NCBI RefSeq assembly: GCF_001552535.1
Contig: NZ_BCRJ01000090.1
Coordinates: forward strand, 1-50,433
DNA from: Nocardioides jensenii JCM 1364 = NBRC 14755
GTDB taxonomy: Bacteria; Actinomycetota; Actinomycetes; Propionibacteriales; Nocardioidaceae
Length of the DNA stretch: 50,433 nucleotides
Reading direction: 5' to 3'
Below are positions 8,489 to 16,341 of this stretch, in pieces. Numbering within the stretch: the first letter of the stretch is position 1; the number at the start of each line of letters is the position of its first letter. The notes beneath the pieces were generated by a model, which saw only the letters and a program-made list of their open reading frames with translations, had not been told where the DNA came from and did not search any database. Made by a program: the position numbers and the translations under genes.

Positions 8489-9187
8489 ATGTCGACCCCT
8501 GAGGCTCCCGAGAAGACGAGTCGCCGTCAGCAGCTCGTGCAGACGTACAAGATGGCGAAGAAGTCCGACACGAAGATCGGGCTGTGGATGCTCGGTGCCT
8601 TCGTCCTCGGTGCCGCGGTCGGCTTCGGCCTCTTCTACTTCCTGCCCGGCCCCGTCTGGCTGTTCCCGGTGATCGGTGGGCTGCTCTTCGGCATCCTCTT
8701 CATGATGATCGTCTTCGGTCGTCGTGCGCAGAAAGCCGCGTTCGCCCAGATGGACGGCCAGCGTGGCGCCGCCGCGGCGGCCCTGGGCATGCTGCGTCGA
8801 GGGTGGAAGACCGACCCGGCGGTGGCGTTCACCAAGCAGCAGGACGTCGTGCACCGCGTGATCGGCCCGCCCGGCATCGTCCTGGTCGGCGAGGGCTCGC
8901 CGGCTCGGGTGAAGCAGCTGCTGATCAACGAGCGTCGCAAGCACGAGCGGGTCGCCTCCGAGACCCCGATCCACGAGGTCGTGTGTGGCAACGGTGAGGG
9001 CGAGGTGCCGCTGAACAAGCTGGTCAAGCACGTCACCAAGCTGGGCCGCAACATCAAGGGCGCCGAGATGACCGACCTGCTCTACCGGATCAAGGCACTC
9101 GACGCGAACCGCTCGAACATCCCGCTGCCCAAGGGCCCGGTGCCGACGAACATGAAGGGCCAGCGCGGCAACCTGCGCGGCCGCTGA
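8489..9187 (+). CDS. DUF4191 family membrane protein
   Basis: A 232-residue protein of the actinobacterial DUF4191 family. A basic N-terminus (RRQQLVQTYKMAKKSDTKIG) is followed by two helices at residues ~31-51 and ~56-76 (WMLGAFVLGAAVGFGLFYF, WLFPVIGGLLFGILFMMIVFG) and then a cytoplasmic domain with VHRVIGPPGIVLVGEG, the family hallmark. The basic, Gly/Arg-rich C-terminus ends GQRGNLRGR. Function is unknown. It is placed 61 bases after lipA, as in many actinobacteria. Confidence 0.88.
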   Translation: MSTPEAPEKTSRRQQLVQTYKMAKKSDTKIGLWMLGAFVLGAAVGFGLFYFLPGPVWLFPVIGGLLFGILFMMIVFGRRAQKAAFAQMDGQRGAAAAALGMLRRGWKTDPAVAFTKQQDVVHRVIGPPGIVLVGEGSPARVKQLLINERRKHERVASETPIHEVVCGNGEGEVPLNKLVKHVTKLGRNIKGAEMTDLLYRIKALDANRSNIPLPKGPVPTNMKGQRGNLRGR

Positions 9188-9244
9188 GCCAGCCCCGCGC
9201 CCGTCGAACGAGGGTGCGGCGTCCGCGAGTGCGTCGTACGCCGG

Positions 9245-10102
9245 TCAGGGCGTGGTCGTCGACGTCGGGTAGGGCTGCACCTTGTTCGCCGGCGGGGCCA
9301 CGATCTTCACCGGCTCGCCCCACTTGGACATCGTGATCTCCATCGAGCCCTGCTCGTCGAGCTCGGCGGTCATCTTGGCCATCCGGCCCTCGTCGTCGAG
9401 CCACACGTCGTAGGTGAGCGTGTCGGGGACCTTGGCGGCCTCGTCGCCCAGGGTGGCCTTGAAGGACTCGGTGTTCGTGGTCAGCACGTAGTGCTTGGTG
9501 TGCGTGCCGTCGACCGAGTCGTCCCCGACGAGGGTGACCTTCTCCAGGCCCTGGCCGAACATCTCGACGGTGGACTTGGGGTCGAAGGACTGCATGCCCC
9601 CGAGACTGGCCGACATCGGGTTCTTCGGGTCGTTGAGGTCGATCTTGAACCACGAGTCGGACGTGCCGGCGCCGAGCATCGGCATCGCCATGAACATCGC
9701 GTCGTCGAGGACACGGGCCTTGATCGACTGGTCACCGAAGGCGGGCGCCGACATCTCCATCGACATCTTCGGGGTCTTGCCGGTGTAGTCGACCTGTCCG
9801 ACCGCGGTCATCACCATGCCGGCGTTGGTCAGCTGCATCTCGACGTTGGCGGTGTCGATGCTGGTGAACGCGTCCTTGATCGTCTGCGCGAACTCCTTGG
9901 CGTCGACGTCCTCGCCGACAGGGGCGGCATCGGCCTTCGTACCGCCCTGCGCCTGGCTCTCGCTGCTGGCGCTCGCGGACTGCGACGACTGGTCGTCGGA
10001 GGAGCTCGACTTGTCGTCGTCGTTCGAGCCGCAGGCGGCCGCTGACAGGACCAGCAGGGGGACGACGGCAGCCGTGGCCAAGCGTCGGTGAAGGGGGCGC
10101 AT
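9245..10102 (-). CDS. LppX/LprG-like lipoprotein
   Basis: A 285-residue lipoprotein. The signal peptide MRPLHRRLATAAVVPLLVLSAAAC ends in a lipobox-like SAAAC, with the cysteine at residue 24. A ~45-residue Ser/Asp/Gln-rich low-complexity linker follows, then a ~200-residue domain with the half-barrel pattern of the LppX_LprAFGN family (DAFTSIDTANVEMQ, MSMEMSAPAFGDQSIKARVL, YDVWLDDEGRMAKMTAEL). In mycobacteria such proteins carry lipids across the periplasm. ATG at 10102 has TAGATT seven bases upstream. A longer frame reaching 10192 runs into the RDD gene and is rejected. Confidence 0.85.
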   Translation of the reverse strand: MRPLHRRLATAAVVPLLVLSAAACGSNDDDKSSSSDDQSSQSASASSESQAQGGTKADAAPVGEDVDAKEFAQTIKDAFTSIDTANVEMQLTNAGMVMTAVGQVDYTGKTPKMSMEMSAPAFGDQSIKARVLDDAMFMAMPMLGAGTSDSWFKIDLNDPKNPMSASLGGMQSFDPKSTVEMFGQGLEKVTLVGDDSVDGTHTKHYVLTTNTESFKATLGDEAAKVPDTLTYDVWLDDEGRMAKMTAELDEQGSMEITMSKWGEPVKIVAPPANKVQPYPTSTTTP

Positions 10103-10109
10103 GGCCACC

Positions 10110-10115
10110 AATCTA
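10110..10115 (-). promoter_or_regulatory. Leaderless -10 (TAGATT) for the LppX-like gene
   Basis: On the minus strand TAGATT ends seven bases before the ATG at 10102. It overlaps the stop codon of the RDD gene, so the lipoprotein may be transcribed separately although the genes are only ten bases apart. Confidence 0.5.
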
Positions 10116-10511
10116 ACGGCGGTTCCCAAGACCGCCCGAGACGTCTCGCAGCAGGACCGTGCAGGTGCCGGCGAGCATGTCGTGCAGACCACGCCCGTCC
10201 GGCCGGAAGACCAGCGGCGGGATGACCAGGGCGACCAGCGCGCTGCGCAGGAGGGCGTGGAGCAGGTCGACCGGGCCCCGACCGTCGAGGCGTACGACGC
10301 GCAGCCGCAACGCGATCTTCCCGAAGGAGCCGCCGACGAAGGCGGTGAGAATCGTGCTCTCGAGCACGAACACGCCCATCGTGTAGAGGCTGGCGAACCC
10401 GTTCTCGCTCCAGCCGCCGACCCCGATGAACAGCATCACGACCAGGGTCGAGGCAAGCCAGTCCACCAGGAGGGCGAGGACGCGCTGGGCCCACGATGCT
10501 GTCTGTTCCAC
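10113..10511 (-). CDS. RDD family membrane protein
   Basis: A 132-residue protein with about three hydrophobic segments and the RDD pattern. An Arg lies in helix one (ASWAQRVLALLVDWLASTLVVMLF, with the Asp of the motif), then GKIALRLRVVRLDG and GLHDMLAGTCTVLL near the C-terminus. RDD proteins are small membrane proteins, some implicated in Na+(Li+,K+)/H+ antiport; most are uncharacterised. GTG at 10511 was chosen because TAGGGT lies seven bases upstream and the family begins there. A start at 10550 would add 13 residues. Confidence 0.85.
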   Translation of the reverse strand: MEQTASWAQRVLALLVDWLASTLVVMLFIGVGGWSENGFASLYTMGVFVLESTILTAFVGGSFGKIALRLRVVRLDGRGPVDLLHALLRSALVALVIPPLVFRPDGRGLHDMLAGTCTVLLRDVSGGLGNRR

Positions 10512-10518
10512 GGCGCGA

Positions 10519-10524
10519 ACCCTA
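10519..10524 (-). promoter_or_regulatory. Leaderless -10 (TAGGGT) for the RDD gene
   Basis: On the minus strand TAGGGT sits seven bases upstream of the GTG at 10511, the same layout as lipB. Confidence 0.5.
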
Positions 10525-10559
10525 CCCGCGGTGGGATCGGTCTCATTCACCGCTCAGGT

Positions 10560-10597
10560 GTTACATGCACGAAACAAACCGGATACGGTCAAGAAAC
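10560..10597 (+). promoter_or_regulatory. GlnR-type nitrogen box upstream of glnA
   Basis: The sequence reads GTTAC-N6-GAAAC-N6-GATAC-N6-GAAAC. This follows the a-site/b-site pattern known for the actinobacterial nitrogen regulator GlnR (gTnAC-n6-GaAAc repeated), with all three spacings exactly six. It ends 111 bases before the glnA ATG. TAGGTT at 10608-10613 is a possible -10 downstream. Confidence 0.8.
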
Positions 10598-10708
10598 TGC
10601 CCGTGACTAGGTTGACGGGCAACTTCTGGTGCAGTGCCGCATCGGGAATCTCCATCCGCACGAACTTGCGGTCGCACCAGTCCCCTGGGCTGCGGCCAAG
10701 GAGGACGA

Positions 10709-12139
10709 ATGTTCGCGAACAGCGACGAGCTTCTGAAGTACCTCAAGGACGAACACGTCGAGATGGTCGACGTACGCTTCTGCGACCTGCCCGGTGTGAT
10801 GCAGCACTTCACGGTGCCGGTGTCGTCCTTCGACCAGTCGGTCTTCGACGACGGCCTCGGATTCGACGGTTCCTCGATCCGTGGCTTCCAGGCGATCCAC
10901 GAGTCCGACATGCAGCTCTACCCGGACCCGACCACGGCCTACCTCGACCCGTTCCGGGTCGCCAAGACGCTCGTCGTGAACTTCTTCATCCACGACCCGA
11001 TCACGGGTGAGGCCTACTCGCGCGACCCCCGCAACATCGCGCGCAAGGCGATGGCCTACATGGCCAGCACCGGCATCGGCGACAAGGCCTTCTTCGCCCC
11101 CGAGGCCGAGTTCTACGTCTTCGACAAGGTCCGCTTCGCGACCAATGCCAACGAGGGCTTCTACCACATCGACTCCGAGGCGGGTGCCTGGAACTCCGGT
11201 GCCATCGGCACCGAGGAGAGCCCGAACCGCGGCTACAAGGTCAAGTACAAGGGCGGCTACTTCCCCGTCGCGCCGTACGACCACTTCGGTGAGCTCCGCG
11301 ACGAGATGGTCATCGAGCTCGAGAAGTCGGGACTCCTGGTCGAGCGCGCCCACCACGAGGTCGGCACCGCCGGACAGGCCGAGATCAACTACAAGTTCGA
11401 CGAGCTGCTCAAGGCCGCCGACGACGTGATGAAGTTCAAGTACATCATCAAGAACGTCGCCTGGCGCAACGACAAGACCGCCACCTTCATGCCGAAGCCG
11501 ATCTTCGGTGACAACGGCTCCGGCATGCACGTGCACCAGTCGATCTGGAACAACGGCGAGCCGCTGTTCTACGACGAGACCGGCTACGGCGGCCTGTCCG
11601 ACATGGCCCGCTACTACATCGGCGGCATCCTGAAGCACGCCCCGGCGCTGCTGGCCTTCACCAACCCCACGGTGAACTCCTACCACCGCCTGGTGCCCGG
11701 CTTCGAGGCGCCGATCTCGCTGGTCTACTCGCAGCGCAACCGGTCGGCCTGTGTGCGCATCCCGATCACCGGCTCGAACCCGAAGGCCAAGCGCATCGAG
11801 TTCCGTTGCCCCGACCCGTCGGCCAACCCGTACCTCGCCTTCTCGGCGCTGCTGCTGGCCGGCCTCGACGGCATCAAGAACAAGATCGAGCCCGCGGACC
11901 CGATCGACAAGGACATCTACGAGCTGCCGCCGGACGAGATGGCCGACATCGCGCAGGTGCCGACGTCGCTGGACGCCGTGCTCCTCGCCCTCGAGGAAGA
12001 CCAGGACTTCCTCACCGTCGGGAACGTCTTCACTCCCGACCTGCTCGAGACCTGGGTCGACTACAAGCGCACCCAGGAGATCGCGCCCGTGCAGCAGCGC
12101 CCGCACCCGCACGAGTTCGAGCTCTATTACGACATCTAG
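10709..12139 (+). CDS. glnA: Glutamine synthetase type I
   Basis: A 476-residue class I-beta glutamine synthetase; it joins ammonium to glutamate with ATP and works as a dodecamer. Seen: [11 protein letters not shown] and [10 protein letters not shown] near the N-terminus, [24 protein letters not shown] (metal and glutamate site), [10 protein letters not shown] and the C-terminal EFELYYDI. Y404 in DIYELPPDE is the adenylylation tyrosine, so post-translational control by GlnE is likely. The ATG at 10709 follows AAGGAGGA. The GlnR-type box upstream points to nitrogen control, and a hairpin terminator follows. Confidence 0.98.
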   Translation: MFANSDELLKYLKDEHVEMVDVRFCDLPGVMQHFTVPVSSFDQSVFDDGLGFDGSSIRGFQAIHESDMQLYPDPTTAYLDPFRVAKTLVVNFFIHDPITGEAYSRDPRNIARKAMAYMASTGIGDKAFFAPEAEFYVFDKVRFATNANEGFYHIDSEAGAWNSGAIGTEESPNRGYKVKYKGGYFPVAPYDHFGELRDEMVIELEKSGLLVERAHHEVGTAGQAEINYKFDELLKAADDVMKFKYIIKNVAWRNDKTATFMPKPIFGDNGSGMHVHQSIWNNGEPLFYDETGYGGLSDMARYYIGGILKHAPALLAFTNPTVNSYHRLVPGFEAPISLVYSQRNRSACVRIPITGSNPKAKRIEFRCPDPSANPYLAFSALLLAGLDGIKNKIEPADPIDKDIYELPPDEMADIAQVPTSLDAVLLALEEDQDFLTVGNVFTPDLLETWVDYKRTQEIAPVQQRPHPHEFELYYDI

Positions 12140-12175
12140 GTCGCAACTGTTCGAGTTGCTTGACTTCGATGCACC

Positions 12176-12205
12176 GATGGCCCCGGGAGGTTCCCCGGGG
12201 CCATC
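12176..12205 (+). terminator. Hairpin terminator after glnA
   Basis: A 12-bp perfect GC-rich stem (12176-12187 with 12194-12205) with a six-base loop, 36 bases after the glnA stop. It can also serve the convergent gene ending at 12263. Confidence 0.8.
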
Positions 12206-12262
12206 GTCATCTGGTGGTACAGGGCGCCGAGGCGCCGCGAACTGTCGGCGGAGTATCCGCGA

Positions 12263-12406
12263 TCACGTGAACACGCTGACACCGCCGGGGCCGACGAGCA
12301 GCCCGACAATGATCAGCACGGCACCCCAGAGCGGCTCCCCACGGAAGAGGGAGACGATCCCACTCACGACCAGAATGACGGCAATGACCCACAAGATGAC
12401 TGCCAT
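12263..12406 (-). CDS. GPGG-motif small membrane protein (47 aa)
   Basis: A 47-residue gene read directly from the sequence. It starts MAVILWVIAVILVVSG and has a short loop (LFRGEPLW), a second hydrophobic segment and a closing GPGG just before the C-terminus, the mark of a small actinobacterial membrane protein family. GGGAGG lies five bases before the ATG. A SigB-type promoter match (12463-12487) stands about 45 bases before the start codon after allowing for the transcription start. Function unknown. The promoter and the stress genes next door suggest stress induction. Confidence 0.85.
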   Translation of the reverse strand: MAVILWVIAVILVVSGIVSLFRGEPLWGAVLIIVGLLVGPGGVSVFT

Positions 12407-12783
12407 GTGACCCTCCCACGTTTCTGCGCCCAGACCGATTGTCGAGCCGCGTTGGTCGCCCGGTACCCACGGTTCTGCAGTTCACGCGGACAATCAGCGA
12501 GTTCATGTCGTCAGCCAGTTGGCGATCCGACCTCCGTCCGGCCCACCGGTCGAAGGCGTGGATCGCGGAGCCCTCACACGGCGTACGGGAGGGCTCCGCG
12601 ATCATCACAGAGGGTCAGGACCGTCGGACGTCACCGCGCACAGGCGACGTGTCACGGCAGATGACCCGGGGGTGGAGATGGACGTCGAAGCCGATCGGCA
12701 GGTGCTGATCGGCATCGACGCGAAACGTCTGTACCCGAACCGCTTGTGCTCATACGTCGAAGAGTCCGAGAATTTGGCGGCAC
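12407..12783. other. Intergenic region with promoter and hairpin
   Basis: This 377-base region holds the promoter of the 47-residue gene at its left end and a 15-bp perfect stem (12561-12575 with 12589-12603, 13-base loop) in the middle. The hairpin lies downstream of the phosphatase gene that ends at 12784 and may terminate it or stabilise its mRNA. Short open frames here show no ribosome sites or recognisable proteins. Confidence 0.6.
12463..12487 (-). promoter_or_regulatory. SigB-type promoter for the GPGG protein
   Basis: Minus strand: GCGT (12487-12484), 15-base spacer, GGGTAC (12468-12463). It matches GNNT-N15-GGGTAY. Confidence 0.65.
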
Positions 12784-14250
12784 TCACGCCGTGCTCGGCA
12801 GCCCGACAACATCGAGGATCTGGCCAGCCGGGGAGTCGGGCGGTGCCACCAGCGTCAGTTCCACCCCCGCACGCTTGGTGCGCGCGAGAAATTCGAAGAG
12901 CGACTGCACGCCGGGGCTCGCGAGATGGGTCACCCCGGTCAGATCGACCGTCGCCCTCGCCGTGCCTGCCCGGGTGGCCTCGTTCAGGGCAGCGTGGAAG
13001 ACCTCGACGGTCATTCCGTCCACGGGCCCCCGGGCGGTCAGCCTTCCGCGCTCGGCGACTGTTTGCAGCTCGTCGTCCCGGTCGTCAACGACGTGGGTGG
13101 CCTCCCCCGCATCCTTTGCCTGGAGCAGTTGCACGGGCCGCGCCAGCTGCAGCCGCAGCTCGACCTCGGTTCCTTGGTCCCCACGGCGGACGTCCATGGT
13201 GTCTGCCATTCCGGCCGCCATCATCAGCCCGCGCCCGTCGGAGTCGCTCTCACGCCAGTGCCCGGCATCGGAGACCGTGACGTTCACCGACCCACGATCA
13301 TCCAGCTCGGCAATGACCCGCAACGGCCGTTCGGCATCGACCGCGTTGTCGGGATAGGCGTGTTCGGCCACGTTGGAGACCAGCTCCGCGACCGCATGGT
13401 CAAGGCCGATGTGGTCGAGCAGCCCGGCCCCGATTCCGTCCAGCCAGTCACGCAGTCCAGCTCTGACCGCGGCGCCTGCCTCGGGCCGCGCCGGCATGCG
13501 AAGGGAGAACGGCGCCACGACCGGCGTCCGCGCGGCCACGATCAGTGCCATGTCGTCACGAATGTCTCCGACCGCGCCGGAACCACGGCTGAGGATGTCC
13601 TGGCAGACCTCTTCGCCACGTCGGACCGCCGACGCCGCCGACCTCGTCGTCCGGTCCAGCGACGTTGCTGCGATGTGCCTCAGTTGAGCGTTCGCGGCGC
13701 TCAGTGATCGGGCGGGGGTGCGCACGATCCCGTCGGTGTGGAGGACGAGAACGTCGTCCGGCTCCACCTTGGTCCAGTGCGTGTGGATCTCACCGCCTGT
13801 GCCCAGGGGGCGACTGTGACCAGTGGTCAACAGGCGAGGTGGCCCGAAGGGCGTGAGCAGCAGGGGTGGCAGGTGTCCGGCGACGGCGTACTCCACGGAA
13901 CCGTGGTCAAGATCGAGCACCGCCACACACATGGTGGTCGCGCAGGTCTCCGGGTGGTGCTCGGCGTACTTGTCGACGCTCTCGAGTGCGCCTCGCAGGC
14001 CTGCGCCACCCACGAGCCGGTCCCTCAGGATCGCGCGCACCTGGGTGATTGCCAGGGCCGCGCCGATCCCGTGACCCACGACGTCGGCAACCATGAGTGC
14101 CACGCGACGGTGCGGCAACACGATGGCATCCATGGTGTCGCCCCGGTTCAGCGGTTCGACGTCGGTCAGCAGGTAGCAACCCGTCAGTACGACGCCGGGC
14201 AGTACGGGCAGGCCAGCGGGAATCTGAACGTCAGTGGCGGAGGTGGGCAT
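12784..14250 (-). CDS. SpoIIE phosphatase-HATPase-STAS fusion regulator
   Basis: A 488-residue cytoplasmic protein joining three partner-switching modules. Residues ~15-245 form a SpoIIE/RsbU-type PP2C phosphatase with the metal aspartates D56 (VADVVGHG), D173 (HTDG) and D232/D233 (RDDMAL). Residues ~255-370 form an RsbW-like HATPase, with an N-box E289/N293 (AELVSNVAEHAY), DAG at 328-330 and a GRG lid at 339-341. Residues ~395-488 form a STAS domain with the phosphorylatable-type serine S445 (HLASPGVQSL). In classical systems these are the phosphatase RsbU, the anti-sigma kinase RsbW and the antagonist RsbV; here one chain has all three. An AGGAGGTG ribosome site precedes the ATG. It lies 90 bases after the sigma-factor gene on the same strand, so it should control that sigma. 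Confidence 0.9.
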   Translation of the reverse strand: MPTSATDVQIPAGLPVLPGVVLTGCYLLTDVEPLNRGDTMDAIVLPHRRVALMVADVVGHGIGAALAITQVRAILRDRLVGGAGLRGALESVDKYAEHHPETCATTMCVAVLDLDHGSVEYAVAGHLPPLLLTPFGPPRLLTTGHSRPLGTGGEIHTHWTKVEPDDVLVLHTDGIVRTPARSLSAANAQLRHIAATSLDRTTRSAASAVRRGEEVCQDILSRGSGAVGDIRDDMALIVAARTPVVAPFSLRMPARPEAGAAVRAGLRDWLDGIGAGLLDHIGLDHAVAELVSNVAEHAYPDNAVDAERPLRVIAELDDRGSVNVTVSDAGHWRESDSDGRGLMMAAGMADTMDVRRGDQGTEVELRLQLARPVQLLQAKDAGEATHVVDDRDDELQTVAERGRLTARGPVDGMTVEVFHAALNEATRAGTARATVDLTGVTHLASPGVQSLFEFLARTKRAGVELTLVAPPDSPAGQILDVVGLPSTA

Positions 14251-14340
14251 CGCACCTCCTGAGACCGAGAACGGGCGGCTCCATGCCTCACACGGTAACC
14301 ATCGCGTGTGCCGGCATGCCCCTTCCTCACGGCTGCACCC

Positions 14341-15144
14341 TCATTGTCCCTCCACGAGGCTGCCGCGCAGGTCACGAATGATGCGACTCAGCAGGCGTGA
14401 CACCTGGGTCTGCGTGACGCCGAACTCATCGGCGATCTCCTGTTGGGTGAGCTCGTCGAAGAAGCGCAACCGGAGGAGCTTGCGGTCGCGGGCAGAGAGT
14501 CGGCGCACCACCGGGCGGAGCATGACCCGAGCCTCGGCCGCTGCAGCATCGTCTGCGTGCGAATCAGGCAGCATCTCCCCCAGGCTGATGCCCGTCTCGT
14601 CCCCCACCGGTGCGTCCAGTGAAGCCGGGGTGAAACACCCCTCGGCCCGCAGTGCCTCGGAGACCTCCTCCTCCGTCACCTCGAGTGCGTCGGCAATCTC
14701 CGCGGCACTCGGTGTGCGCCTCCCTTCGCAGCGAAGACGGTCTCGCTCCTCGAACACGTGGGACTGGAGCTCCTGGACCCGCCGTGGTGGCCGGACCACC
14801 CACCCCTGGTCACGGAAGTGTCGGCGGATCTCGCCCCGGATGCTGGGGATGGCATAGGCGAGGAAATCGCTCTCGTGTTCACCGTCGAACTTGTGCACGA
14901 CGCGCACCAGTGCCGCGTTGGCAACCTGCTCGAGGTCCTCGATCGCGATACCGCGCGACTTGTACCGCGACGCGACGCTGCGGGCGACGCACATGTTCGC
15001 CAGCACCACCTCGTCGAGCAGGCGACTGCGTTCCTGGGGTGTGCTCGCTCGCGCTGCCCGTTGCAGGAGACTGGCGGTGAGCTTGCGCCGCTGGTCTCGG
15101 GGCAGATCGTCAAGAGGATTCTTCTGGATGTCGAAGCTGGCCAT
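14341..15144 (-). CDS. SigB/SigF-family RNA polymerase sigma factor
   Basis: A 267-residue group 3 sigma-70 factor. Region 2 runs from EVVLANMCVARSVASRYKSRG through DLEQVANAALVRVVHKFD to AIPSIRGEIRRHFRDQGW. Region 3 includes SAAEIADALEVTEEEVSEAL, and region 4 contains ELTQQEIADEFGVTQTQVSRLLSRI. The layout and region 2.4 sequence are of the SigB/SigF stress and development class controlled by partner switching. The gene is first of a probable operon with the phosphatase-HATPase-STAS protein, and several neighbouring promoters have GGGTA -10 elements of this class. The gene's own upstream region lacks such a promoter but has an 11-bp inverted repeat (15222-15250). Confidence 0.93.
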   Translation of the reverse strand: MASFDIQKNPLDDLPRDQRRKLTASLLQRAARASTPQERSRLLDEVVLANMCVARSVASRYKSRGIAIEDLEQVANAALVRVVHKFDGEHESDFLAYAIPSIRGEIRRHFRDQGWVVRPPRRVQELQSHVFEERDRLRCEGRRTPSAAEIADALEVTEEEVSEALRAEGCFTPASLDAPVGDETGISLGEMLPDSHADDAAAAEARVMLRPVVRRLSARDRKLLRLRFFDELTQQEIADEFGVTQTQVSRLLSRIIRDLRGSLVEGQ

Positions 15145-15221
15145 TGCGGTCTCCGGAGGGGAATCGCGTGGGCCTCGCCGTTGACTTCAGCGAGAATTGG
15201 AGCCGATGACATCACCGTCGA

Positions 15222-15250
15222 TTTCGGTGAAAGACACCGTTTCACCGAAA
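15222..15250. repeat. Inverted repeat upstream of the sigma-factor gene
   Basis: TTTCGGTGAAA (15222-15232) and TTTCACCGAAA (15240-15250) form a perfect 11-bp inverted repeat with a 7-base spacer, 78 bases before the sigma start codon and 72 bases beyond the stop of the YtxH-like gene. It could be an operator for the sigma operon or a terminator of the upstream gene; no T-run follows in either direction, which favours an operator slightly. Confidence 0.6.
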
Positions 15251-15321
15251 AACCTAGCGCACGACGCGGCGGCTTGCCACCCCCTCCTGAAGACGCGATG
15301 GCACGAAATGCGCGCCTCGTC

Positions 15322-15537
15322 TCACGGCTGCCGGAGACCCAGTCCCGTCGTGGCCGCGCTGGCCTCGTCGGCTGCTCGTCGCGACCGACGGGCCACCTTC
15401 TGCCGGGCTGCCACGTCCTGCGGATGTGCGCGCGCCACGGCTCGACGATCACATCGGCCGCGCAACCGGGCACGCCCGACACAGGAGCCGACCAGATACC
15501 CGGCGCCCGCTGCGACGAACGCTGCCCGCTTGCTCAT
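15322..15537 (-). CDS. YtxH-like small membrane protein
   Basis: A 71-residue protein. MSKRAAFVAAGAGYLVGSCVGR resembles the start of actinobacterial YtxH-type stress proteins (AAFVxGAxxGYxxGxxxGR), one glycine-rich helix followed by a basic, Ala-rich helical tail. The ATG at 15537 follows GCGGAG. The longer frame to 15759 overlaps the HAD gene and is rejected. A SigB-type promoter (15575-15599) is at the right distance upstream. Function unknown; YtxH-type proteins are often general-stress induced. Confidence 0.65.
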   Translation of the reverse strand: MSKRAAFVAAGAGYLVGSCVGRARLRGRCDRRAVARAHPQDVAARQKVARRSRRAADEASAATTGLGLRQP

Positions 15538-15574
15538 TCTCCGCGCCTTTCGATGGGGGCGACCAGTCATCGCG

Positions 15575-15599
15575 GTACCCGCGGCTCCCCATCGCATGC
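15575..15599 (-). promoter_or_regulatory. SigB-type promoter for the YtxH-like gene
   Basis: Minus strand: GCAT (15599-15596), 15-base spacer, GGGTAC (15580-15575). Its -35 lies in the palindrome TCGCATGCGA (15592-15601), shared with the divergent promoter at 15594-15618. Confidence 0.7.
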
Positions 15600-15618
15600 G
15601 ACCCACCGGAATGGGTAT
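15594..15618 (+). promoter_or_regulatory. SigB-type promoter for the HAD phosphatase gene
   Basis: GCAT (15594-15597), 15-base spacer, GGGTAT (15613-15618). The -10 elements of the two divergent promoters are each 11 bases from the shared palindrome, so the arrangement is exactly symmetric. Confidence 0.7.
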
Positions 15619-15656
15619 CGGAAGCGGGAGACAGCCGCCCAACCAGAGGAGCCGAG

Positions 15657-16331
15657 ATGCGAGGAGGGCAGCACGCCCCCGTCGACACCGTCGTGTTCGA
15701 CCTCGATGGCACCCTTGTCGACTCGGTCTACCAACACGTGCTGGCCTGGCAAGCCGCATTCCGGGACGTCGGGCTCCGAGTGAGCGGTGCCGCCGTCCAC
15801 CACTCGATCGGAATGGGCGGCGACCGCCTGGTCAGCCAGGTGGCGGGAACCGCCGTCGAGCGAGCCGTCGGTGACGAGGTGAGGCGTGCCCACGACCACC
15901 ACTTTCGAGACCTGCTGTCACAGGTCCACGAGACCAAGGGCGCATCAGACCTCCTGGAACGTCTGGGATCGTCACACCAGCTCGTGCTGGCCAGTTCGGG
16001 GAGTCAGGAGACGACGGAGGCGCTGCTGTCCGTCGTCGACGCAGCGAGCGCTCTCGACGTCGTGGTCAGCGGCTCCGAGGTCGAACACAGCAAGCCCGCT
16101 CCCGACCTGATTCGGCTGGCGATGCGGTCCGTTCGAGCCGAGCACGCAATCGTGATCGGCGACTCGGTCTGGGACGCCCGGGCCGCGCAGGCCTGTGCAG
16201 TCCCAGCGGTCGGGCTTCTGTGCGGCGGCATCGACGAGACGTCCCTGCGCGAAGCAGGCGCGGGGTCGATCTACCTCGACCCCGCAGCGCTCCTCGAACA
16301 GCTGGGCACCAGCCCCTTGGGGGCCACGTAG
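15657..16331 (+). CDS. HAD-superfamily phosphatase (beta-phosphoglucomutase-like)
   Basis: A 224-residue soluble hydrolase of HAD subfamily IA. Motif I is DLDGTLVDS, with the nucleophile Asp and general acid Asp. Motif II is LASSGS, motif III uses the lysine in SKPAPD, and motif IV is VIGDSVWDARAA. A helical cap follows motif I (VYQHVLAWQAAFRDVG). Such enzymes dephosphorylate sugar phosphates, phosphoglycolate or similar small molecules; the substrate cannot be told. The ATG at 15657 follows GAGGA by six bases. A SigB-type promoter precedes it, so the enzyme probably belongs to the stress response. Confidence 0.88.
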   Translation: MRGGQHAPVDTVVFDLDGTLVDSVYQHVLAWQAAFRDVGLRVSGAAVHHSIGMGGDRLVSQVAGTAVERAVGDEVRRAHDHHFRDLLSQVHETKGASDLLERLGSSHQLVLASSGSQETTEALLSVVDAASALDVVVSGSEVEHSKPAPDLIRLAMRSVRAEHAIVIGDSVWDARAAQACAVPAVGLLCGGIDETSLREAGAGSIYLDPAALLEQLGTSPLGAT

Positions 16332-16341
16332 CTCGCCGCCG

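Noticed and set aside
10607..12112. A 501-codon frame opposite glnA
   Set aside because: Low-complexity His/Arg/Val-rich antisense of glnA with no domain.
12439..12708. Short plus-strand frames between the GPGG gene and the phosphatase gene
   Set aside because: No ribosome site, atypical composition and overlap with a hairpin; no family resemblance.
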